Positions 9,235-15,466 of a stretch of 35,551 bases of DNA are shown here, in pieces. The stretch lies in contig MGZK01000185.1 of the NCBI GenBank assembly GCA_001802125.1, positions 1 through 35,551 on the forward strand. Direction: 5' to 3'. The notes beneath the pieces are model-generated. The model saw nothing but the letters and a program-made list of their open reading frames with translations, made no database searches and was not told where the DNA came from. This DNA comes from Geobacteraceae bacterium GWC2_55_20. GTDB taxonomy: Bacteria > Desulfobacterota > Desulfuromonadia > Geobacterales > Pseudopelobacteraceae. The translations under genes and the position numbers were made by a program. The first letter of the stretch is position 1. The number at the start of each line of letters is the position of its first letter.

Positions 9235-10050
9235 TCACAGCTTCGTTGCCTGGACATGCATCCAGTCGTAGTTTTTGGTGCGGCCGAGGCTCGTCCAGCC
9301 TTCTTCTTCCCAGAAACGCCACCAGTCGTCGTAATCGGGTTTGGCGAAGACGGCCTTGTCGCGCCCCCATTTCAGTTGGTTGTCTTCCGGGTCATAATCC
9401 ATCGCTATTCCCCAGGAATGCATCGACCACTGGGTGCCGCCGCGCATCTTGCGCACGTTGAGGCAGCCACCCCAACGGTCGAGACGCAGTTCCTTGATCC
9501 TTTCCATGCCATAGTGGTCGAAGACCCGTTGCAGGACCCGATTGGCGCTGTCATGGACCTTGGCGTTGCATTGGTAGGAATTTATCGTGGTTTTGAGATC
9601 CCAGGCCAGGCGGTGAGGGTAGGGCAGGGCGAGCGATACCTGATTGGTACCGACCTTGCCGTAGAGCTCGTTCAGTTCTGCTTCGTTCTGTGACGGCCAG
9701 CCATTGGGATTGACATCGAGCGGAGTCTCGTCTCGCCAAGGCCTAGGCGCCTGGCCGGTTTCCAGGATATGGACCAGGGTGTCGAAGGCGTAGTCGGTCT
9801 GTGGCCCCCAGTAGCCGTCGATGTCCCCCACCTCGATTCCTTGCTCTTTGCAGAGCAGTTGAATATAGACGACAGTCTTGCGGGTATTGGGCCATCCCGG
9901 CCAGTCACCCGGCAGCCCCTGTTTTCGCTTTGTCAGCGCATCGTTGATCGCCCGGTAGGTGTTGTAACCGAGCAGGCCGTCGGCTTTGCCCGGATTTAGT
10001 CCTTCCTTGATCAGGCATTGCTGGATCACTCGGACTATGGCCGTTTTCAT
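9235..10050 (-). CDS. Peptidoglycan-binding M15 peptidase, endolysin-like
   Basis: The first ~100 of 271 residues hold two degenerate peptidoglycan-binding-type repeats (AIVRVIQQCL..GLLGYNTYRAIN and VYIQLLCKEQ..GYWGPQTDYAF). The C-terminal half is an M15 (VanY/endolysin) metallopeptidase: SMHSWGIAMDYD gives zinc ligands His211 and Asp218, EEEGW supplies the usual Glu/Trp region, and WMHVQ gives His265. GGCLNVRKMRGG just upstream is typical of phage M15 enzymes. No signal peptide is present, so it would need a holin, lysis or another export route. Known relatives cut stem peptides of peptidoglycan. It has a perfect AAGGAGG site and is the first gene of the five-gene minus-strand run. It may be domesticated phage cargo or a wall-damaging effector; the enzyme class is clear, the biological role is not. 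Confidence 0.9.
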   Translation of the reverse strand: MKTAIVRVIQQCLIKEGLNPGKADGLLGYNTYRAINDALTKRKQGLPGDWPGWPNTRKTVVYIQLLCKEQGIEVGDIDGYWGPQTDYAFDTLVHILETGQAPRPWRDETPLDVNPNGWPSQNEAELNELYGKVGTNQVSLALPYPHRLAWDLKTTINSYQCNAKVHDSANRVLQRVFDHYGMERIKELRLDRWGGCLNVRKMRGGTQWSMHSWGIAMDYDPEDNQLKWGRDKAVFAKPDYDDWWRFWEEEGWTSLGRTKNYDWMHVQATKL

Positions 10051-10415
10051 GTATTATCCTCCTTGACGTGATGTGCCGGTCTTGGTCTTTTTCAATGTGA
10101 GATTGTTACCAGATAGATTAATTAGAGATTGATATCTGTGAAACGAGTATAATTATCATTAGTTATAAAATAAAGTAATAAAAGCATACAAATTAACACA
10201 CTGCAATTAATGCACGGGGTCAGGCACGTACGGGAGCAGAAAGTACGGATAGGATTCCGGCGGATTTCCTGATGAAAATGGATTCTGTTGAAGTAATTTA
10301 AATTCATGATAGTATTTCCGGGGTGGAAATCAGGATCACGGTAGTGTCATGGTAAGAGCAGAACCGTTGAGAGAGAACAGCTTCAGATGTAAAACCTGAA
10401 CAAAAGGAGTAGGTT
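10051..10415. other. AT-rich divergent intergenic region
   Basis: This 365-bp spacer separates the M15 gene (minus) from the Spy-like gene (plus), so it must hold promoters in both directions. Bases 10095-10200 are strikingly AT-rich. A Fur-box-like 19-mer (14 matches by eye) lies at 10145-10163. A GGGGTCAGGCAC element at about 10215 is followed by GC-richer sequence. No believable gene was found; the 61-codon minus-strand frame at 10122-10307 has neither a ribosome site nor a recognisable product. Confidence 0.6.
10288..10315 (+). promoter_or_regulatory. Possible sigma70 promoter of the Spy-like gene
   Basis: TTGAAG at 10288 and TAGTAT at 10310 are separated by 16 bp, which would give a leader of about 90 nt before the ATG at 10416. 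The match is moderate and the region is AT-rich. Confidence 0.4.
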
Positions 10416-10898
10416 ATGAAAAAAAAGCTTGCGGTGCTGCTGGTGGTGGCAATGTCTTGGGGGGCGGCTTCGGTCGCTACCGCTCAGACGGAAGTACAGG
10501 CCGAGACGGCCAAGAAGGTGACGAAAAGGGTTAAAGCCAAGGCTGGTGACGCAACGATGATGCCTGCTCCCGAGGTGCAGCTGAAGCGTCTGGCAAAGGG
10601 GCTGCAACTGACGGATGAACAGCAGAAACAGATCCTTCCGCTGCTGAACGACGAGTATGCAAAACTGAAGGTGATCCAGGGGAATGAAGATCTAAGCCCC
10701 AAACAGATCCAGAAACAGGTCGAGGAGCTGCGTACCGGGACAATCGTCAAGATGCAGACATATCTGACTCCGGAGCAAAAAAAGAAACATGACCTGGTCA
10801 GCAACGAGATCAAGGCAAACAAGCAGCTTCGGATGAAGGAAAACCGCAAGGCGCGTATCGGCACCAAGGCGGACCCGCCTGCCCCAGTGTCCAACTGA
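10416..10898 (+). CDS. Periplasmic Spy/CpxP-like (LTXXQ-type) protein
   Basis: This 160-residue protein has a signal peptide (MKKKLAVLLVVAMSWGAASVATAQ) and a basic linker, then two helical blocks with the LTxxQ-type signature: LQLTDEQQKQILPLL near 64-78 and YLTPEQKKKHD near 113. Spy, CpxP and ZraP family members are helical periplasmic chaperones or stress sensors. A strong AAAGGAG site supports the ATG, and a rho-independent hairpin follows the stop. It is transcribed alone, on the opposite strand to the island genes either side, so it may be an older resident or a wall/envelope-stress component of the locus. Length and fold fit the family; the specific role is unknown. Confidence 0.8.
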   Translation: MKKKLAVLLVVAMSWGAASVATAQTEVQAETAKKVTKRVKAKAGDATMMPAPEVQLKRLAKGLQLTDEQQKQILPLLNDEYAKLKVIQGNEDLSPKQIQKQVEELRTGTIVKMQTYLTPEQKKKHDLVSNEIKANKQLRMKENRKARIGTKADPPAPVSN

Positions 10899-10923
10899 GG
10901 CAATAGCCGGTTTTTCCGGATTC

Positions 10924-10966
10924 GCCGGTGGCACACCTGAATTGTGCCACCGGCGTGTTTTCGCGT
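10924..10966 (+). terminator. Intrinsic terminator after the Spy-like gene
   Basis: An 11-bp perfect GC-rich stem (GCCGGTGGCAC at 10924-10934 pairing with 10944-10954) has a 9-nt loop and is followed by a short T-rich tail. It starts 26 bp after the stop codon. Confidence 0.8.
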
Positions 10967-11079
10967 TTAAGGGATTGGTTGTGCGGTGATCATACCCAGT
11001 CCTGCGGGCCGGCAGTTTCAGACCCTCGGACGGTTGTCAATACGCTGGTCTGTGCCGATGAAAGACTGCGAGTTGACCT

Positions 11080-12195
11080 TTATTTAAATGCAGCGAAATG
11101 CTCCCGGCGCAACTTCTTTTCCACCACGGCTCTGCCTACCCTCTGCAGCTCCTTGATATGGTCGGTTGAGTCAAGTTTCTGCACATCTTCCGGTTCTATG
11201 TCGGTCAGCCCCAGTGCGTCCAACCCCTGTCTAGTCAGTTCGGCGTTGTAGCGCAGGTAGGTGAAGAGCTTGGGCATGGCCGGCCCTTTTCTGCCAATCA
11301 TGTCACCCACCTCACGGTCGAGCGGATCACCGGCCAGGCAGTTGCCGAAGGTCCGGCAGAGGAAGTCCTGCTCGTTGAGAGCTGCGTACATCAGGGCCGA
11401 TGGTATGGAGCTGGCGTTGTAGATAATGTTCATTTCGTCGGGTTTGAGATCCTTGTTCGCCTCCGGGCTGGTGCCGGTGCCGATGGAGACGATCAGCAGC
11501 TTGTCTTCTCCTGCCGGCCAGTTCAGGTTGTAGGGTTCGGCGGTTGCCATGAGAAAGGATTGGAAGGATGGGTTGTTGTATGTGGTGATGCCTCCATCGA
11601 CGAAGACGAACTCATGGGATCCGATCTTCACCACTTCCGGCGGGAAGTAGACCGGCGCTGCAGTGCTGGCCCGAACCAGTTGCCAGAGCGGGAGTTTCAG
11701 GTTGCAGTCGTTCCGGTCCAACCGGTTGTATTTGGCGCCAGGGTTGTTGGATACCGGCCAGGGTGAGTCGGTGGACACATTGCGCATGACCATCATAAGG
11801 AGGGTCTTCAGCTTGTTGCTGCCCAGGGTGGTCTCCGCGCCGAATACCTCACGCAATTTGCCGGCTAATTTATGATCTTCGTACTTGTTCTGGGTGTAGC
11901 GGCTGAAAATGCTGGCTTTGTCGAACATATCTTCGCCACTGCTCAGATAAAACTGACGGATCTCGTCGCTTGACATCCCCAGTGCAAGGCATGTGGCAAT
12001 AATGGCGCCGGTGCTGGTGCCGGCGAAAAAATCGAACCAGTCCGCCAGAACCAGCTTGTCGTTCTCGTGTTTATCCCGCAGAATTTTCTCGATGCCGGCC
12101 AGTACTTCCACGCTTATCATCCCGCGGATGCCGCCACCATCGAGGGCCAGAATTTTTTTTGGGCCTGGTCTGGCGATGCGTTCGTTGAGTGTCAT
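11080..12195 (-). CDS. Patatin-like phospholipase
   Basis: This 371-residue protein has all the patatin hallmarks: DGGGIRG oxyanion loop near residues 20-26, the nucleophile elbow GTSTG near 56-60 and the catalytic Asp in VFVDGG. These enzymes form a Ser-Asp dyad and hydrolyse membrane phospholipids; CBASS effectors such as CapV are relatives that kill infected cells. The start at 12195 was preferred to the longer frame because AAGGAGGG lies just upstream and the homology starts there. Its ATG overlaps the stop of the SLOG-like gene (ATGA), so the two are translationally coupled. No signal peptide or ubiquitin-like region is seen. The stop is followed by about 180 bp without a gene. Being the effector controlled by its SLOG partner is inference. 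Confidence 0.93.
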   Translation of the reverse strand: MTLNERIARPGPKKILALDGGGIRGMISVEVLAGIEKILRDKHENDKLVLADWFDFFAGTSTGAIIATCLALGMSSDEIRQFYLSSGEDMFDKASIFSRYTQNKYEDHKLAGKLREVFGAETTLGSNKLKTLLMMVMRNVSTDSPWPVSNNPGAKYNRLDRNDCNLKLPLWQLVRASTAAPVYFPPEVVKIGSHEFVFVDGGITTYNNPSFQSFLMATAEPYNLNWPAGEDKLLIVSIGTGTSPEANKDLKPDEMNIIYNASSIPSALMYAALNEQDFLCRTFGNCLAGDPLDREVGDMIGRKGPAMPKLFTYLRYNAELTRQGLDALGLTDIEPEDVQKLDSTDHIKELQRVGRAVVEKKLRREHFAAFK

Positions 12196-12869
12196 GGTGT
12201 CCCTCCTTGAAAAATTATGTTCGTGTCGAGTACGTGGACTTGGCCGGTCCGCTTGTTGACCTCGTCGTACATGTGTTCGGTGCCGCCGGGACCGTCGCCA
12301 CCCTGGCGGTTCCAGAGGCAGATGAAGTGAACTTTGTCTTCTCCCCAGGCAAGGGCGCTGTCCAGCAGCCATAGGTTAGTGATTGTATAGAGATTTGTGC
12401 CGGAAGGCGCTAACCACGGTTCGTCGGGCATTATTGAGAGAGTGGTGAGGTGGTTGTCCTTGACGGCGTGGAAACGGGCGCTCCACCCCTCACCGGCAAA
12501 GGATACCGACTTCTCCAGAAAGGTGGGTATGGCAAAGGGCAATCTGACCTCCAGACGCACCCCCCGCTTCAGGCAGGCTTCGGCAAACAGGATATCTCCG
12601 CCGCACGCGCCGCTGCAGAGAGCCATGTCTTCGGGCCCGGCGCCAAGGGTGTCGAGGGTTGCTCCGATGGCGCGTGCCGCGACAGCTTCCCGTGCTGCCG
12701 GGAAGCGGGGTTCGGGGCGGTCCGGTGAGTCGATCATATGTCCGCTGAAGAGGAATACCTGGCGGGGTTGCCACAGAGTTTTTATTCCATTGTGACCGGC
12801 GCAGTCTGACTCGACTGTATTATCTGCTTTGGAGCCATTGGGTTTGGCGATTGAGGACGAGGCTTTCAT
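12192..12869 (-). CDS. SLOG-like Rossmannoid nucleotide-binding protein
   Basis: This 225-residue protein shows the pattern of a SLOG/LOG-type nucleotide-binding fold: a beta strand leading to FSGHMIDSPDRPEPRFP (41-57), a glycine-rich SGACGGDILFAEACLKRG (86-103), a VRLPF strand, and a C-terminal TNLWLLDSAL..FICLWN..GGTEHM block (about 165-205). SLOG domains sense or process nucleotide-derived ligands; in Thoeris the SLOG of ThsA binds a TIR-made cyclic ADP-ribose. The start at 12869 (AAGGA upstream) is preferred to the in-frame codon at 12914, whose extra 15 residues look non-native. It is the first gene of a two-gene unit with the patatin gene. The fold assignment is from motif pattern, and the ligand is unknown. 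Confidence 0.75.
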   Translation of the reverse strand: MKASSSIAKPNGSKADNTVESDCAGHNGIKTLWQPRQVFLFSGHMIDSPDRPEPRFPAAREAVAARAIGATLDTLGAGPEDMALCSGACGGDILFAEACLKRGVRLEVRLPFAIPTFLEKSVSFAGEGWSARFHAVKDNHLTTLSIMPDEPWLAPSGTNLYTITNLWLLDSALAWGEDKVHFICLWNRQGGDGPGGTEHMYDEVNKRTGQVHVLDTNIIFQGGTP

Positions 12870-12917
12870 GCTGGTTCCTTGTTTTCGGTTGTTCTGCAAA
12901 CGAAGATGTCGCATATC

Positions 12918-12947
12918 ATTCTAGTCATTTAGTCGAATTTAATGCAA
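12918..12947 (-). promoter_or_regulatory. Possible promoter of the SLOG-patatin pair
   Basis: On the minus strand TTGCAT and TAGAAT are separated by 18 bp, about 50 bp upstream of the chosen ATG, in an AT-rich divergent region shared with the cytochrome operon. Moderate match only. Confidence 0.4.
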
Positions 12948-13061
12948 TAGTTTAAGTGGATTCAAATTTCATTTAAAGAAATTATCGGGAAATTTTCAAG
13001 AGCATCAATGGTATGAAAATATAAATATTCCTATTTTTGTCAAAATGAGTATATTTCTTAA

Positions 13062-13682
13062 ATGGTCACTGACTTTCTCAAGCATCTTTTCCCCCGTGTA
13101 GTGCTGGTTAAGAACCTGCGCATCAGCTATACCTTCTGTCTGGGAGGACTGGCTTTTACAGCTTTTCTGATCATGCTGGCCAGCGGCATGCTGCTGCTGG
13201 TCTATTATCAGCCGACTCCGGAGCGGGCCTTCAGTTCGATCCTGTTTCTGGAGTCATCGGTGTGGGGCGGCCGCTATCTGCGCAGTCTGCATCGCATAAC
13301 CTCCCACGCCCTCTTGATTCTGATTTTTCTGCATACGCTGCGGGTGATCCTGACCGGCGCCTACCAGCGTCCTCGACAACTGAACTGGGTGATCGGTTTC
13401 CTGCTGCTCTGCCTGGCGCTGTTTGAGGCCTATACCGGTTACCTGCTGCCGTTCGATCAGCTGGCCTTCTGGGCTACCCAGACCGGCATGGAATTGATGT
13501 TGACTCTGCCTTTCGGTGAATTGCTGCGCTCTCTTCTGGTCCCGGACGGCATCGGGCAGCCGTTGTCTCTTTTACGTTTCTACGCGCTGCATATTGTGAT
13601 TCTGCCGCTGACGGTGTTGTTGCTGTCTTTCCTGCATTTTTACCGGGTCAGAAAGAACAAGGGAGTGCTGCCATACCTATGA
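13062..13682 (+). CDS. Cytochrome b6-type subunit of a quinol:cytochrome c oxidoreductase
   Basis: This 206-residue, four-helix protein resembles the N-terminal half of cytochrome b. Likely heme b ligands are His77 and His91 (LHRITSH and FLHTLR) and His177 and His192 (ALHIVILP and SFLHFYR). The 14/15-residue spacings match cytochrome b6 rather than mitochondrial cytochrome b. GYLLPFDQ at 126-133 is the conserved post-helix C motif. It should take electrons from menaquinol in the inner membrane. The next gene starts inside its stop codon (ATGA), supplying the subunit IV half, and a tetraheme cytochrome c follows; no Rieske protein is nearby. No ribosome site is visible before the ATG and the preceding in-frame codon is a stop, so the start or the message may be leaderless. 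Confidence 0.88.
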   Translation: MVTDFLKHLFPRVVLVKNLRISYTFCLGGLAFTAFLIMLASGMLLLVYYQPTPERAFSSILFLESSVWGGRYLRSLHRITSHALLILIFLHTLRVILTGAYQRPRQLNWVIGFLLLCLALFEAYTGYLLPFDQLAFWATQTGMELMLTLPFGELLRSLLVPDGIGQPLSLLRFYALHIVILPLTVLLLSFLHFYRVRKNKGVLPYL

Positions 13683-14092
13683 AAGACGGATTTATCAAAA
13701 GCACGCCACATTTTTTCAGGCTGATCAACCGCTCGATGTTGCTGCTGGCGCTTGTGCTGCTTGCGCTGGCAGCGTTGCTTCCTGCGCCGCTGCAGGAGGC
13801 GGCCGATCCTTCGCGCACTCCCAATCCGGTCAAGTCGGCCTGGTTTCTGCTTTGGATCCAGGAGCTGGTCAGCTGGTCGCGTTTCATGATTTATCCGTTG
13901 ATCCTGCTGGGACTTGTCTTTCTGCTGCTGCCATGGCTGCCTGGATCGCTTCACCTTCACCGAGCCAGCTGGTTTCCGCGTGAACAGCGCTTTGTCAACC
14001 TGCTTACGGTTGCAACCTTCCTGGTAATTCTGATTATGACAACAGTTGCGTTCTGGTTTCGAGGCTCAAATTGGTCATTCACGCTGTCGTGA
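13679..14092 (+). CDS. Cytochrome b subunit IV-like protein (C-terminal half)
   Basis: This 137-residue protein has three predicted helices (about 19-38, 60-85 and 110-130). The loop PNPVKSAWFLLWIQELVSW occupies the place of the b6f subunit IV PEWY region; here the Glu is replaced, giving KSAW, as in many deltaproteobacterial split cytochrome b proteins (KAPWYF-type). It completes the quinol-oxidising Qo site with the gene before it, which it overlaps by 4 nt. Its 3' end overlaps the next gene, starting with TTG at 14071, by 22 nt, so all three are probably made together. Confidence 0.82.
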   Translation: MKDGFIKSTPHFFRLINRSMLLLALVLLALAALLPAPLQEAADPSRTPNPVKSAWFLLWIQELVSWSRFMIYPLILLGLVFLLLPWLPGSLHLHRASWFPREQRFVNLLTVATFLVILIMTTVAFWFRGSNWSFTLS

Positions 14093-14880
14093 TTCTGCTG
14101 ATTTGCCTGGCAGGTTCGCCCGCTTTTGGCGGAGAACAGCGCCAGCACTGCCTTGACTGCCATCGTGGCCACTACGTCGAGCGGGGAAGATGCAGCTCCT
14201 GCCATCGCGGAAATCCGCTTTCAGCACGCAGGAACATAGCCCACCATGGTCTGGTAGCCGGCAGGTTCGCGTATTTCACAATGAAAGAGGATGCTGTTGT
14301 CAGGGAGGGGCAACGTCTGATGGAGCAGTTCTCCTGCCGGCGTTGTCATGTCAGTGCCGGCAAGGGTAACCATTTGGCGACAAACCTGGATTCTCTGCGT
14401 AACCAGAGAAGTCCCGAGGAAATTGCCGCGTCAATCGAGAAGCCGGTGCTTGGGATGCCGGATTTCAGTGTGACCGAACAACAGTCCGCGATTCTGGTAA
14501 ACGCTATCCTGGCTGGCGCTGATAGCGTTCTAAACAGTAAGAAGGATCGGCCGGGTGTGGTGCATTTTGATGACCCCGACGGGCAGAACCGGCATGTCTT
14601 CAGCAAGAAATGTGCTTCATGCCACCGGTTACTGTCAGAACGTTACGGTGCCATGGGAAAGGGGACTATCGGTCCGAACCTGTCGGGGCTGTTAACTCGC
14701 TGGTATCCGAGGACATTTAAAAATGGGGAGCGGTGGAACGATAAGCGGCTGCAGGAGTGGCTGCGAAATCCAAGAAAGGTCCGGAATTGGGCTAATATGC
14801 AGCCGGTGATTCTTTCCGAAGATGAGTTCAAGCAGTTGGTCGAGGCATTAATGATAAATGTTCAGGATCAAATTAGATAA
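14071..14880 (+). CDS. Tetraheme cytochrome c of the cytochrome b complex
   Basis: This 269-residue protein has an N-terminal hydrophobic signal or anchor (VVILLICLAGSPAFGG) and four CxxCH heme motifs at 27-31 (CLDCH), 41-45 (CSSCH), 89-93 (CRRCH) and 181-185 (CASCH). Hemes three and four lie in mono-heme cytochrome c-like modules (GMP and NMQPVIL provide candidate Met ligands), after a small diheme lead. Periplasmic transfer of electrons from the cytochrome b6/subunit IV pair is inferred. A TTG start at 14071 is favoured by GAGG 6 nt upstream; a GTG at 14089 is the alternative and would cut into the signal region. It has no close named relative I can state with confidence. Confidence 0.86.
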   Translation: MVIHAVVILLICLAGSPAFGGEQRQHCLDCHRGHYVERGRCSSCHRGNPLSARRNIAHHGLVAGRFAYFTMKEDAVVREGQRLMEQFSCRRCHVSAGKGNHLATNLDSLRNQRSPEEIAASIEKPVLGMPDFSVTEQQSAILVNAILAGADSVLNSKKDRPGVVHFDDPDGQNRHVFSKKCASCHRLLSERYGAMGKGTIGPNLSGLLTRWYPRTFKNGERWNDKRLQEWLRNPRKVRNWANMQPVILSEDEFKQLVEALMINVQDQIR

Positions 14881-14976
14881 TGACGTTATATTATAAGAGT
14901 TAGGCATATTTCTCTTGGAATGTTATATTTAAGTATGGTAAAAAAAAAGAGATATTCAAACAACAGGAGGTTGCAG

Positions 14977-15411
14977 GTGAAAAAAACAGCATTAGTTCTT
15001 CTCGTTATCGCCGCTCTCGCCCTCGCCGGGTGCAAGGACAAGCCAAAAACTGAAGCTCCGGCCGAGGCTCCACAGCAGGGACAGATGCCACCAAATCACC
15101 CGGGTGGACAGATGCCTGCCGGGCAGCCAGGTGGTGATCCTCACGCTGGTATGAAGGCTCAGGAAATTCCTGCCGGTGCCGGTAAAAAAGCAAAGGTTAC
15201 CCAGACCATGAACTCAGGTGGTTATACTTATGTTGAAGCTGCCGATGAAAAAGGTCAGAAGCTGTGGCTGGCACTTCCTGAAATCAAGGTGGCTGTAGGC
15301 GACAGCATCGAGTATCCTGAAACTCCGCCACTGTCAAATTTCCAGAGCAAAACCCTCAAGAGAACTTTTGAGAAGATCTCCTTTATTCCTGGCATCAGGA
15401 TTGTAAAGTAG
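14977..15411 (+). CDS. Small lipoprotein with NrfJ-like domain
   Basis: This 144-residue protein has a lipobox LALAGC with Cys19, so it is a lipoprotein. A Pro/Gly/Gln-rich linker (about 25-65, repeats such as GGQMP) is followed by a beta-rich domain with TMNSGGYTYVEA, KLWLALPE and a SKTLKRTF block. That pattern is seen in proteins named NrfJ-like; I assign the family with moderate confidence and know no secure function. A GTG start at 14977 is chosen because AGGAGG sits just upstream; the upstream ATG at 14920 has no ribosome site. It lies about 100 bp after the cytochrome operon, with an intrinsic terminator after it, and may belong to the same respiratory context. Confidence 0.78.
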   Translation: MKKTALVLLVIAALALAGCKDKPKTEAPAEAPQQGQMPPNHPGGQMPAGQPGGDPHAGMKAQEIPAGAGKKAKVTQTMNSGGYTYVEAADEKGQKLWLALPEIKVAVGDSIEYPETPPLSNFQSKTLKRTFEKISFIPGIRIVK

Positions 15412-15436
15412 TCCTTAAAAGTCCGGGCTGTATCAG

Positions 15437-15466
15437 ACGGGGTCATGAAAATGGCCCCGTTTTTTT
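15437..15466 (+). terminator. Intrinsic terminator after the NrfJ-like lipoprotein gene
   Basis: A 10-bp stem (ACGGGGTCAT at 15437-15446 with 15451-15460, one wobble) capped by a GAAA tetraloop is followed by seven T. It runs into the stop codon of the convergent radical SAM gene. Confidence 0.9.

Noticed and set aside
10122-10307. 61-codon minus-strand frame in the AT-rich spacer
   Set aside because: No ribosome site, no recognisable product and AT-rich chance composition.
12960-13061. GEMM (c-di-GMP/cGAMP) riboswitch before the cytochrome genes, as in Geobacter
   Set aside because: The conserved aptamer blocks were not found here or before the NrfJ-like gene, so no riboswitch is claimed.
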